A stretch of 64,000 nt of DNA from positions 13,877,029-13,941,028 of the forward strand of contig NC_089737.1 in NCBI RefSeq assembly GCF_035083965.1, written 5' to 3'. This document shows, piece by piece, positions 45,882 through 57,496 of this stretch (position 1 is the first letter of the stretch; each line of letters starts with the position of its first letter). The translations under genes were made by a program, and so were the position numbers. This DNA is from Branchiostoma lanceolatum. Lineage: Eukaryota > Chordata > Leptocardii > Amphioxiformes > Branchiostomatidae. The notes beneath the pieces are model-generated. The model did not search any database. It saw nothing but the letters and a program-made list of their open reading frames with translations, and had not been told where the DNA came from.

Positions 45882-46085
45882 TACTGTAAATTTATTTACT
45901 TTTGAGTTGGTTTCATTTTGCGTCAGGGGAAAAATTGGTTTTTGCGGTGTTTTAAAGTTGGAGTTAACTTCTCTAGCACAGAAGTAATACATTGGAAGTG
46001 CATATCCGTGGTGTATTGGCGGTTTAGAGGTCACCAACAGAACCACAAAAATCAAACCATCGCTAAAGCATAAAGATTTACAGTA
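45882..46085. mobile_element. MITE with TACTGTAAAT ends
   Basis: It starts TACTGTAAAT and ends ATTTACAGTA, 204 bases. A second member lies at 60128-60339. No ORF. Confidence 0.7.
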
Positions 46086-46712
46086 CGGTGAATAGCCTTA
46101 AAACGTCCCCAAATGAAAAATATTTGGCGCCAAAATAATTGCATGTTTGGAATATAACGTAACAGTCGTTACATCTCCACCATCAATAGACAACTCTAAA
46201 ATCTCGGAGGGGGCGGGGGTGTAAGTATTTGATGACTTCAGATCAGTTTACAATGGAGACAGTTTTCACACTACAGACATTATGTGGTCAGTTGTGACAC
46301 CCGTCCGGTTTTCGGAAAAATACTTTCCCTTTTTTAGTACGATGACAAATCAGCATCATAGCTTTCAAATTAGAATCACTCAGTCAAGTGTTACACCAAA
46401 TTATATTTCAGTGGCTAAGTGAATTAAAATGATGTCAAAACATTCCAATAAAATGTTTTCACAATAATAGCTAATACGTGGTATACATGCATGTATACCT
46501 TCCAAAATAACGTAGCCAGTTTAGACCGAAGTAAACCTATGATTGTTCAAAGACTGACGGGTCAAAATTTTTGATATTCACTAGTTGTAAAGATTTCCAT
46601 TCCTCCAAAGTCAACGTAACACGATTGTAACACATCGTATTATTCAACCGTTCTGAATATTATCATAATTTTGCCCTTAGCAAAGCATCCAACTCCACCG
46701 ACATCAACTTAC

Positions 46713-46800
46713 CTTATCTGTAGTGTTCCCAAAACTGGTATTGTGCAGAAATCGTGCGACTAGAGGCCGATTTTAGCCGAGTTTCCCCCAAAGTTGCCTC
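46713..46800 (-). other. KIF9: Probable 5'-UTR exon of KIF9
   Basis: On the minus strand ACAGATAAG is followed by a strong donor GTAAGT at 46712-46707. The KIF9 coding exon has an acceptor CTTCCAG 14 bases before its ATG (45046/45047), so an upstream non-coding exon is needed and this is the best candidate. The 5' end is a guess. Confidence 0.5.
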
Positions 46801-46843
46801 CTCACTCTGCCACTTTTCAGATCCCCTTCGCTACGCTGTAGAG

Positions 46844-46866
46844 TGTTTACCTATCACCATGGCGAC
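46844..46866 (-). promoter_or_regulatory. Candidate FOX site next to RFX X-box in the KIF9/MAPK8IP divergent promoter
   Basis: Plus-strand TGTTTAC at 46844-46850 is GTAAACA on the minus strand, a forkhead site. ATCACCATGGCGAC at 46853-46866 matches the X-box consensus GTTGCCATGGCAAC at 11 of 14 positions, including the central CCATGG. Both lie just upstream of the inferred KIF9 first exon. RFX and FOXJ1 drive ciliary genes in animals, which fits KIF9. Confidence 0.55.
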
Positions 46867-47129
46867 GGGTCATTGATTCTGCACGCATGCGTTCTAGCTC
46901 TTGGGAGTCAACCATTTTCTTCAGAAATATAGGGGAGCAAAGTTTCCACCCATAAATAATAAATACATTTTTTTCATTACATTTTCAAGCAAAACGTCTC
47001 AAAGTCACTCTTTATGTTACTTTATCGAAGTTTATTTGTTATTTGAGTCATGATGTTTGAATATTTTGATGTTCTAGAATAACTTTTTACCAGATTGTCT
47101 AAGTCCGAGTGGTTCGTTCCAATAAATGA

Positions 47130-50100
47130 ATGATGGAGGAAAGAAGAAGAGACACAGACTTCTCCAGAGAAATATTACAGCCAGTAAAATCAACTACGGA
47201 TCCTTCCAGAACGAAAAATTTATACAGGTAAGCCCTCTCTTTAAACTTAAGACACGCATATACAGTTAAACAAGCTCGAATTGTTGCCCAAACGACGAAT
47301 GTCGTCATGGCCTAATTTTTTTTTCGGAAATGTTTTTTGACCCCTCCCCCTCACCTAAATATTCAACGTTTGTTGGGCATAGCGAAAGTTTGTGAAAGTT
47401 TTCGAAATACTTTAAAGAAAACACAGGCGTAAAGACAGAGCTGGGAAGAAGGGAATCATTGTGTAAGTCCCTCGAAAAATCGATCAATTCGATCATATCA
47501 ATTGTTACTTATGACCTGCAAATATATTTTATAACTGGTCCGTTAAACGTGTCAGCTGCAACAAGTTATAAATTAAAATTATTTTTCGACCAGGCACTGA
47601 CCGAAACATCATAGCTTTAGTTTTAATATGCACTTATCACTTAAAATCATTCTTTTAAAGTTTTATTTTTGCAATGGGACTAGCTTCTTCAGAAGCAGAA
47701 AAATATGCCAGATTGTGATTTATAAATGTTTACTCAGGATTAATGATTAGCTTAGCTCATTGTTAAGCTTTAACGATACAAGGACTGGAGAGTAAAGCCT
47801 ATTTAAGAGTTTGGACTTGACCCTTTATTAAAGAGGTCTAGGTGTTTTCTAGAGACGTTGGAATGTTAGAAAACATTGAGTCAACGGCCCCTGTAAACTA
47901 AATAGTAAATAATTGTCTGCTCGTTCAACATTCTCTATTGTTTCTAACATTTTTCCTTCAATATAACCTGTGCTTACCATTATAGGACATGATATTAGGT
48001 CCTGGTACTTACAAACTGTTTCATTTTTTTGTTTGTTTCAACCTCTTAAGCTTCATGTTGAAATGTACTTTTCCCATAGATTGTCAGGTAAAGTGAGTCT
48101 AGATGAATCTGCTGCAGAGTTCTCCAGTCTGGACAGCTGGGAGTCAGACATGCCCAGTCAGCTGGTACAGAGGACAAGCTTCTCCAACATATCATTTAAA
48201 GGTATGATAAAGAACCTGACTTCAACCTGTACACATGTTATTCCAGATCAGCACCACAAAGGTTTAAAACATCCACTTTCTCAACATTCTTACTATCATA
48301 GTGTCAAACTCCAGGACAGAGGCACCTGGCGGTCTGCCATTAATCCTGAAGAAAGTAAAGCGAAAGCACACCTAACCCTCTTATAACCTTCTTGCCCTCA
48401 TAAGACTGGGATGATCAACAATTTGAACAGAATGAACTATTTGAATACTGAATTACTGAATACTGTGATCTTTGAGCAAGTAAGTCTGTGACCATATTAG
48501 CGCCATTGAGGCTCCTAGTATAGGAAGGGTCCCAGTCCGTAATGATGCCACTATGGTGGGCCTTCTCGCTCGTAACTTAATTTTACATTTCAATTTTAAA
48601 TACTGTAGGAGATGACAAGACCACAGATGAGATTGGAGCCCAGATGAGTCAGATAGACGAAGGTCACATCCAGCTGGACATCCAGGACTTCCCCAACACA
48701 CAGGGGCAGGACGGGAGACACAGTCTGAAGGCATTCGCTGAGACAAGACAAGAGGTACTGGTGTTAGCAGTATAGAAACTGAAGGAAACTCAGATATTGT
48801 ATATCGTTGAAGAGGTTCATCAGTCACGTATAATAACAGTTACAAGAATATTCCTCAAACAGTGACTTAAAAAGGTAGCGAAATACGCACCTCCAAATTT
48901 TCGACGTCTTCTGTACGTCTTGTTCACGGAGTGACCTAGTCTCGCGAGAACACAAGACTAGGCCGAGACTTGTGAAGATCGTCCTGCCTCCCCCGCCTCC
49001 TTTACGTATTTCGCTACCTTTTTCACTGTTTGAGGAATATTCTTGTAACAGATATTGTATACTGTACTATTTAACATTGGATGGTAAGAGCCAGAGTCAG
49101 AAGTTATAATCATTCCTACACACTTTTTCTGTTTCTTTAGCCCTTGGGCCACAAAGGGCCAGTGTGTTCAACTTCCATACTCTTTGTCATAAATACTAAG
49201 CAGAGAAAACAGTTCCATTTTATAAACTCTTTGGTATGACCAGAGTGGTTTATCCATTATTTGAAAACATCTGAGTTGATTTAAGATACAAGCCTTGTTG
49301 TGAAAATATATATTTATACAAGTATGTATGTATTTCACTTCTACTTATGCCTGGTTGTTCTGCTTGTAAACTTTGAAGGTGCAAGAACTTCGTCAGCTCC
49401 CTGTCAGGAAAAGAAGCAGCCATGGGTCCAGACGGGGACGGAAGCTGCCAGAAGTTCCAACAACACGCAGACGGTCTCCCGCAAGTAAGAATTCAGCAAA
49501 GTGATACATCATTTACTAATTAAAAAATAAGTTTATTTATTTGTTTCTGTCTTTTAAACCAGGGTGGCTCACTCAGTGTCTAGTTACTACTTTTCAGTGA
49601 GGCCCAAGTAAGACATCTACCACAACTTTTTGCTAGCTGTGTTCAAACTTCAGAGTGTTCTCCCCTCTAAACACCTCAAGTTTTAAGTCAATACCTCAAT
49701 CCGAAGTAAACTTCTGAATATCTAAGTATCTAATTAATGTCAGGCCAGAGTGACTTTTCTTCAAAATATAGAACAGTTGCTAAATCCACCTTTACCAACT
49801 CGCTCAAGGTTTCCCCTTTGTGTCTACCAAGTTTCAGTGCTATACAAGATTTTATGATTACTTTTTTAGGTGAAAACTAATTGAACGATTTGAAACTGTC
49901 AAATGTTTCTTCCCAGCCGTACCTCCCATGGTGGTAGGCAGTTTGCCAGAGTCAGAAACGGAGACAGACTCGACGACTGGTAGCAGGCTCTTAGACGAGG
50001 CTCAGATCCCCAGTACAGCCTTTAGCAGCACTAGCCTGGAATCCAAGCCGTTCCTGAGGCCACAGAACCCGTTCCTAGAAGATGCAGCCTCTCCTGTGGG

Positions 50101-53100
50101 CAGTCCTGGTGAAGAGTCAGAGGAGGAGGTGGATCCAATCCTGATGGTGGGAGGTGTGTCAACAAGGCTAATGTAATAGATATTGTCACCTTTGAAAAAG
50201 GAACCATACTTTTGTCTAGAACAAGATACAGGTATAGTAATTTTTCCTCCCTTGCTGGGAGATATTTGGTATGAAGACGAGTAAGGAATTGTCTATGGCA
50301 TGCTAATATGACATTGATAAATTCATTGTTTTCAGAGCAAAACTGACTGTCCAACAGCAGTATGTCACTTGTGAATTGTAGAATTTGCATGTAGCATGTT
50401 GTAAATTTTGTACCATCAGGTTAAAGGTGACAAAAAGATCAATGGACATACTTACAAGTTACATTTTGTACAGTTTGTTATCTACCTCTTGCTATTAAGT
50501 CTATGCAACTGAACCGTGTGATGGGAGATGGTAGTTTGAAGTACCTTTTTGTTGAAAATTTATGTCTGTTGTTGTTCCAGCCTACACAGAAGGAAACAGC
50601 ACATTTTATGACTCAGAGGAGCCGGATCCTGCAGTACCCAGTATTGTCGTAAGGGGGAAGAAACGGGAACAGACTCACAGGGCGCTCTACCGCTTCATTC
50701 CAAGGTACAAATACTTAATGCCCTTTCTGTGTCTGTATAGCCATTTATTACTGCCCTTTGGCATAACACACCAGCTTCTCTATTCGTATATCCAGTATAT
50801 TATATTTTACTGCACCGTATGATACACTAGCTTCTGTATATATGGTATAACTGCCCTTCGGTGTAACACACCAGCTTCTGTATTTGTCTAAGCTGGTATA
50901 ACTGCCCTTTGGCTTAACACACCAGCTTCTGTATCTGTATCTGTATAGCTGGTATAACTGCCCTTTGGCTAATTAACACACCAGCTTCTGTATCTGTATC
51001 TGTATAGCTGGTATAACTGCCCTTTGGCTAATTAACACACCAGCTTCTGTATCTGTATCTGTATAGCTGGTATAACTGCCCTTTGGCTTAACACACCAGC
51101 TTCTACATATCTGTATTAGTGTATAGCTGGTATACCGCCCTTTGGTGTAACACACCAGCTTCTGTATCTGTATATCCAGTACAAAGTTTATTTATGCAAA
51201 TTCTTTATGATTAAAAGCCTCAAGCTTATTTGTTGACTCAGGCTTATTTCTCAAAGAGATTACGACAAAGTTTTCTGCTTTTTTTATATTTTAAATTAAT
51301 AATCATTATAATTTTCCCTATGTAGACACCAGGATGAGTTGGCGCTGAATGTTGCTGACCCGCTGTACGTGGAGAGAGAGGCTGAGGACCTGTGGTTCGA
51401 GGGGTGGAACATCCGCACCGAGAAGTACGGAGTCTTCCCCAGCGCGTACGCCTACGAGGTCGGAGCTGAGCAGGAGGAAATCGGTTAGTTATACGTCCTT
51501 GATTCTAAATGAGAAGAAAGTTCTAAGATAAAGCAGCTTGATGCATGTACTGAAATCCTTTGAGATGTGTATATTCTTAAATCGTTAGTCCAGAATAGGC
51601 AGCTTCACACCATGTTATCTACAATTGCTACTGTGAATAGTTTCATTGTGTTTGTAAATCACTGGATAGCAAATTTCTTTGCACACAACCAATGATTTAC
51701 TTGCCTATATTTTGATGGTCTGTCACCCTCCCTAATAGGGCAATATTGACTGGTTCTACTTTGCACTGCAGCTAGCAGCAGCTATAGGGGTCACTAGAAT
51801 TGGTACTGATCATGAGAGTTGAAAAAGACAAACCCATTATTAGCTATATGAACGTAATGTTTTTTGTTTTTTTATTTAGTACACCTAATTTTGTTTCTGT
51901 TTTGATGGAAATACATGTTGCCTATATGCCATACTTTATAAATTGTATGTTTGTTTTGTTCGCAGGTTTCAGTGGGAAGGTGCATGTAGACAGATACACC
52001 CTGAAGTTCCTGGGTTCAGTAGAAGTACCGTATCACAAGGGCAACGATGTGCTGTGTCAGGCTATGGAGAAGGTCAGAGGTTAAAATTGTATCAGCAAGC
52101 ATTTGTCCAATAGATTCATCAGTTAAAGAAGTTTTCTTTTTAGACCTCTTACACATTGTTAGTGTCAGGTAATGTCATTAATAGTATTTCGTATTGACAA
52201 GATGTACATGTAATGTACATTCATTTTTTGTACCTTCAAATTTGTAAGTCTCTTACTACTGCATTTATCTCTTACTATCTTAAAAGTTCTGTGTTTCTTC
52301 ATGTTTAAAATGCCATTGTCTGAAGTAATGTTTGCGTCTTCAGGTAGTGAAGGCCCGCAGGATGACGTTACACACCAAACCACCTCAGGTGTGCGCCGTG
52401 GACATCAGTGATAAAGGGGTCAAGATGGTGGAGAACTCCAATGGGCAGGTAAAGGTTTTGCTGTCGTTGTGTGAGTCAGAACATTGTCATATCAGTCCCA
52501 TATTGAAACCAGAGACATTATGTTAAACACTTTTTAAAGATAACCAAGAAGCCCTGAGCTGGCTGCAGTACTGGCAGGATAAGATGCATGTACGATGATA
52601 AACACTTTTTTTGAAAAGGGCCGTACACAGAACTCAATCAATCCCTTATATTATGCATCTATTTACCAATTCAAAGCACAGAGCTTGACAATGTGATCGT
52701 TACTGGATGTTTTATTGCATATCCATGTATCATGATATACATAAATATGTTCATAGTTTTACATCTCTCATCTTTGATGCATGTTTGGAAGACAATTCAA
52801 ACCATAATGATTGTATGATTGTTTCAGAGGAAGGAGTCTGTGAAGTGGGGGAAGCTGTTTGGTGGCAGTAAAAAACCTGCAAACAATGTGAGCATGAATA
52901 CTATGATAAATCATAACATTTCCCAGGAAATTGAAAGATGTTAAAAGTTGATTTTAGTCTTGATTTCAAAATACCGGTAAGTTGTATCTTCCCTTGAAAA
53001 CTGTCAGCATTGAACATTGGAGGCTGGTTATTAATCATTTGTTTTTACAGGAAAGACAGAACTACTTCTTTGCCTTGAAGAATATATCCTTCGGTGGTTA

Positions 53101-54288
53101 TCACCCCAAGAACAACAGGTAATCATGATGTAGAACTTAGAAGACTTCAACTAAAAGTAATTATGACATGAGAGAATTTGGGAAGGGTTAAACATTTTAA
53201 TAAGAGTCACAGGTGAGTGTGAAATATTTTCCTGGCCAATACAGATGCACATTGACTAGTCTAGGATTAGTTATTCTTTTGCTTTGCTTGTCCCTTTACC
53301 TAAAATACAGTACATGTATCCGCCATGAACATTAATCCGCTGGGTTTCATAAATCCACCACTTTAAAAAACAATGGGTTTGAGAGATCTCTATTGCAGCA
53401 CGCCCCAGGTATGCACAGTTAAGATGTACAGGAGTGCATTATACTGGGGGACGGTGTTGGGTTGGAGATCTGTTTGGACGTATCATTTCAGGGTGGCGGA
53501 ATGATGTACCCTGGTGGAATTATGTAGTTGTTAACTGTCCATTACAGTGTAGATTAAGTATGATTGTATTTGTAGATGTATGTATCATGGTGGATTGCTC
53601 TTGAGTGTTTGTGAGGTATTTTGCATACCATGTTCCCCCACAAGCACAGTGATGTATGAAATGTCTCTCCTCTGTTGCACAGATATTTTGGGTTCATCAC
53701 TAAACATCCAGCGGAGCGCAGGTTCGCCTGCCATGTTCTGGTGTCGGAGGAGTCCACACGGCCGGTAGCAGAGGCACTCGGGTTTGTAGTGTTCTCTTTA
53801 TTAAATCACTGCGTAGAACGGATGTTCTGATTCAGTACCATAGAACGCTGCTATAAGGCCCATAGTCAAACCTGTCTTTTGCTTTGCCAACACCTACCCA
53901 CATACCAAATATCATAAAGATCCATCTTTAACTTCTTAAGCTATTATGTTTTTCACATACATACATTTGTACATAGTCATACAAACATACAAGGCACTCA
54001 GGTTTGTAACTTCAGTATTCTTATGCCTTTCAAACCGTAGATACCAGGTAGAAACTAGTATTTCTCACTTACTCACTCACTCACTATCCAGTGAAATCAT
54101 GAAATCAAAATTTAAAGTCCTGTTTTTTATTTCCATTTAGGCAGTCGATACAATACAATACAATATATTTTTGAGATATTTCTTAGCTTATTTGAGACAT
54201 TTATTTTTTCAACAGGAGAGCGTTCAGAAAGTTCTATGCTGAATACATGGACTACACCCACCCTACAGAGGACATATATATGGAGTAA
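47130..54288 (+). CDS. MAPK8IP1: JNK-interacting protein (JIP1/JIP2-type scaffold), complete, 13 exons
   Basis: Scaffold that assembles JNK-pathway kinases and links cargo to kinesin-1. Exons: 47130-47227, 48080-48201, 48609-48754, 49379-49484, 49917-50153, 50581-50704, 51326-51483, 51966-52072, 52344-52448, 52828-52887, 53051-53118, 53683-53781, 54216-54288; phases agree, 500 aa. The SH3 domain (about 265-325) has [25 protein letters not shown] and [11 protein letters not shown]. The PTB domain (about 332-480) has [36 protein letters not shown] and [18 protein letters not shown]. It ends TEDIYME, close to the vertebrate JIP1 C-terminus (TEDIYLE) that binds kinesin light chain. A basic segment in exon 4 ([10 protein letters not shown]) may be the JNK-docking region. 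It is shorter than human JIP1 (711 aa). It probably represents both vertebrate paralogues 1 and 2. The start is the least certain part: an out-of-frame ATG lies at 47126, and the exon 4 acceptor is weak. Confidence 0.93.
48795..49055. mobile_element. Foldback element, copy 2, in a MAPK8IP intron
   Basis: Inverted blocks GAATATTCCTCAAACAGTG, AAGGTAGCGAAATACG and their complements enclose a core with CTAGTCTCGCGAGAAC. The flanks CAGATATTGTATA (48791-48803 and about 49050-49062) form a 13-base direct repeat. It matches the element at 61.9-62.27 kb. Confidence 0.8.
50735..51180. repeat. Minisatellite in MAPK8IP intron 6, about 60 bp unit, 6-7 copies
   Basis: TATAACTGCCCTTTGGC, TTAACACACCAGCTTCTGTAT and CTGTATAGCTGG repeat in order; copies differ by small insertions. 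Confidence 0.85.
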
Positions 54289-54399
54289 AAAGTCTGAAAG
54301 TTTGTGTTTTACAAAATAACTGTGTCTAAGCAAATATCCATGCTGCAATGTACATCTATGTAGTACGTAGTTAGTTTTCATTGTGGATTGTTTTTTAAA

Positions 54400-54545
54400 T
54401 GAAGTATCAATGACTTGGGGTTCCTGATTGGTCAAAAATGGACCATCGCTGATTAGTTTTCATTCTGGATTGTTTTAGAATAAAGTATCAATGATGTGGG
54501 GTTCCTGATTAGTCAAGAATGGACCAATCACAGAGCACCTTTTTC
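54400..54545. repeat. Tandem duplication, about 75 bp, in the MAPK8IP 3' region
   Basis: AGTTTTCATTnTGGATTG, AGTATCAATGA, TGGGGTTCCTGATT and AnAATGGACCAT occur twice in order. AATAAA at 54479-54484 lies in the second copy and could serve MAPK8IP polyadenylation. Confidence 0.75.
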
Positions 54546-54629
54546 TCATTACCATAAATGTCCACTTGTGCTAAAGATATGTGCATCATCGTGGAAGATA
54601 TGTTAAGCAACAAAATATTGTCCAATATT

Positions 54630-55560
54630 ATCATATGGTAGTAATTTTAAATGTTTATCGAACCAGGTTTTGTCCCGTAACTTTTTACCATGTTTTTACA
54701 AGTTGTTTTAATGGTCTTGTACTTTAAGCCAATCACATGCCTTTTGATGTGTACTTTTAAATGAAAACAATCATTGTGCAGATCTAGCTTACAAAAGAAT
54801 AAGCCAGGTTGTCAAGATAATCTTTCAAATGAGAAAACAACCCTATCTTTAGACATTGTAAAAAACCTGAGTAGTAATGATGTGGACCAAAGATAGCTTT
54901 ATTATGTTGTAAAGCAACAAAGCAAAAGTGAACAGTATTATCATAATTGTGATAAGAATGTGTGACTTATATAGCTAGCATCTTGAGCTGAAAGCAAACT
55001 AACGTCCATTGCAATCATAATGAAGTCATGTGTGTGTAATATAGCAGTTCTTGCTTCTTTCAGTTTGCCAAAGGAATATTGCAATATATTTGTGCCAAAC
55101 AAAACAATTATTTTTGATGCATAACAGAACTATATTATCAGTAGGTACAAGATACTTGTAAAGCCAAGTAAGAAGCATTGCAATTCATATGCAGATGTAC
55201 AATCAGCTATACAAAATTTCTTCTCAGTTACCTTATGCTTTATTGACAATCAGTACAGCAAGAATGTTTTTAGATGACATTTTGTGCGATATTATTCAAA
55301 GGTAATGCTAATTAGCGATATTTAGAAGCAATGATATGTTATAATTTTGATACAATATACATTTTCAATCTTCCATAAATACTTTGCAAAATTTGCCAGA
55401 ATATTGATGAAATTGTAAGTTTTATTTTTTCATACTTTTGTACATCTGAGCATCTACATGTATGCTGCTGGCTAAACTGTATGGAGGGAACTGCCATGAT
55501 AATCAACTGTGAAATTAAGCTGTGATATTGGCATATATTATACATTCAATTTGTCTGAGT
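54630..55560. repeat. Non-coding block duplicated at 58645-59745 (copy A)
   Basis: It lies just after MAPK8IP, probably 3' UTR or flank. Blocks TTTAGACATTGTA, GAGTAGTAATGATGTGGACC, CTAGCATCTTGAGCTGAAAG, GCAATCATAATGAAGT, GCAATATATTTGTG, TTTTGATACAAT and ACATCTGAGCATCTA occur in the same order and orientation in copy B. Confidence 0.85.
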
Positions 55561-55584
55561 ACTTTTTTAAGGTAGGTAATGCAA

Positions 55585-55775
55585 AGGTAGTCCCATAGCC
55601 TTTTTGAGGCCGTAGGGGCAGTGGGTTGTTATCCACTGTGTCTAGAGCACGGTGTTGTCAGGTGGAGCCCATCCCTCACCTTCCATCGCCTTTTTTCCTC
55701 TCCAACCGAAGTCAGGTACCAATTTTACACCTGGGCGAAGTGCCTTTTCCATGGGCACAATATCCAGCCTACTTG
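55585..55775 (+). mobile_element. SINE-like dispersed repeat
   Basis: GGTAGTCCCATAGCCTTTTTGAG, TATCCACTGTGTCT, CCAACCGAAGT and CACCTGGGCGAAGTGCCTTT resemble 63.56-63.77 kb. No clear A and B boxes were found, so the class is uncertain. Confidence 0.55.
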
Positions 55776-56025
55776 TTGGATAACGGGGCAGTCACTAAAA
55801 CGTCACACTCCTTTCCTATTTCTGTTAAAGATTACTAAGTTGAACACGTAATCACCTGCTCTGACGTCCGGACATGGAGACGGTAATCTAAAATGTTGGA
55901 CAATGGGGAAGTCACCAAAACGTCACTATACCCCCTTCCTATTTCTAGTCTGTTAAAGATTACTACACTGAATAGATTACGTAATCACCTGCTCTGACGT
56001 CCGGTCTCGGAGACGGCAATCTACA
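55776..56025. repeat. Tandem duplication, about 120 bp
   Basis: TTGGATAACGGGGCAGTCAC, AAAACGTCAC, CTTTCCTATTTCT, GTTAAAGATTACTA, CGTAATCACCTGCTCTGACG and GAGACGG recur in order in both halves. Confidence 0.8.
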
Positions 56026-56123
56026 AATGTCCACACAGCTGTGGCCGCACACATGCTTCAACATGACCACCCCCAACACGACCTCGCCCCTCTCCAGATC
56101 TACAGCTACTGGACGTTCACTTA

Positions 56124-56362
56124 GGGCCCTGTCACGCTTAATTGTGCGTATTTTCAAGTGCGCATGAGTTCCGCATTAACATATTTTGGGTTTAAGTAAA
56201 TTTTTCGGGGAGGAAGATGTTTTCTACTTTGACCCACCGTTGAGCAGTATAGTTGTCAAACCAAATAAATTACTTCTTCGGCTGCAAACTTAATCTAAAC
56301 CAAAAACATATTGATACGCAACTCATGCGGGCTTGTATATACGCACAAGTGTGACAGGGGCT
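56124..56362. mobile_element. PIF/Harbinger-type MITE, copy 1
   Basis: It begins GGGCCCTGTCACGC and ends GTGTGACAGGGGCT, flanked by TTA at 56121-56123 and 56363-56365. A 3-base TWA duplication with these ends fits PIF/Harbinger. No transposase. Confidence 0.8.
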
Positions 56363-56484
56363 TTAGAAAGAAGTACACCATCTCCATCCCCCCAGCAAGA
56401 ACAAAAAGACTACTCTCTCATTCACCAGTCGATCAGACTGTAGAATCCGGTAGCAATCAATGATTTGCGCATAACACTCCATAA

Positions 56485-56726
56485 AGCCCCTGTCACACTT
56501 GTGCGCATATACATGTACAAGCCAGCATGAGTTGCGTGTTGATATGTTTTTGCCTTTAGATTAAGTTTACAGCCGAAGAAGTAATTTACTTGGTTTTATA
56601 GCTAGACTGCTCAACGGTGGGTCAAAGTAGAAAACATCTTCCTCCCCGAAAAATTTACTTAAACCCAAAAAATGTTAATGCGGAACTCATGCGCACTTGA
56701 ATATACGCACAAGCGTGACAGGTCCC
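56485..56726. mobile_element. PIF/Harbinger-type MITE, copy 2 (inverted)
   Basis: It is the reverse-oriented partner of copy 1: AGCCCCTGTCACAC at the left, GCGTGACAGGTCCC at the right, flanked by TAA at 56482-56484 and 56727-56729. Confidence 0.8.
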
Positions 56727-56729
56727 TAA

Positions 56730-57420
56730 CATCATTTGTAAATATAAACGCCATCCAGGCTACCATTTGTGTGTCTGCAAGTTTGGTATCTTAATAAAGA
56801 ATTGAATTGAATGCTCATTCCTGTACTGCCACTCCTAACGTTACACGTACATGTCAATATGGAGCATATGGAAGCAAGCGACACAAAGTGGCAATTATTC
56901 CTTGAATGAAGCTGTTCAGTTCGCACAAACTTCAGCGGATGGCAACTGCACATAAATTCATGGCTCACATGTAGTTCGCGGCCTATAACGGCGATTTTGC
57001 AACCCGACGAAATTACTGTGCTAGACGTTCTAAGACAGCTTCCGATGTCGTCAGATTGCCGTCGGCCACCTTTTAGCGGCGTCGGGGCTTTAAACATCGT
57101 CGGGTCGTATAACTGCGTCGGGTCTTAAAATACGTCGGAACTTTAAACAAGCGAACAATAAAGATGTAGCAAAAGAGCCTTTGAAATATTGCACACCCTC
57201 TGGGCAGGTTCTAAGATATTTCCGTAATGAAACGTCTATCCAATACTACTCTAGGCTCGAATAAAGTTCTAAACGGGAACTATACGCGGCTACAAGCGTC
57301 TTTTCTGAAGATGTGGCGTGAGTGTGTAAGGTTGGCTTGAGGTTGTCCTTACTATTTACCAACAATACTACTCTAGTATCATATCTCATTAGCAAAAAGT
57401 CGATGAGCAGAGTTGTTTTC
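56730..57420. other. Intergenic, no gene seen
   Basis: The minus frames at 56732-57097 and 57246-57533 have no recognisable content. A CGTCGGG-type motif repeats at about 57.05-57.14 kb. Confidence 0.4.
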
Positions 57421-57426
57421 TTTATT
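57421..57426 (-). terminator. Polyadenylation signal of the Gla-like gene
   Basis: AATAAA on the minus strand, 71 bases past the TGA at 57497-57499, supports the two-exon model. Confidence 0.55.
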
Positions 57427-57496
57427 TTGTACGTGTCTCGGACACATTGGCGGCCACTCAGACCTTCCAGTAGATCTGACCGTGCCCGGGACATCA

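Noticed and set aside
47126..47227. Upstream ATG frame [13 protein letters not shown] at the MAPK8IP first exon
   Set aside because: Joined to exon 2 it meets a stop at once; the frame from 47130 joins in phase and continues to the SH3/PTB exons.
55963..56157. 64-codon minus frame as a third exon of the Gla-like gene
   Set aside because: Its apparent acceptor is the terminal repeat of the Harbinger-like MITE, and the frame lies in a tandem duplication.
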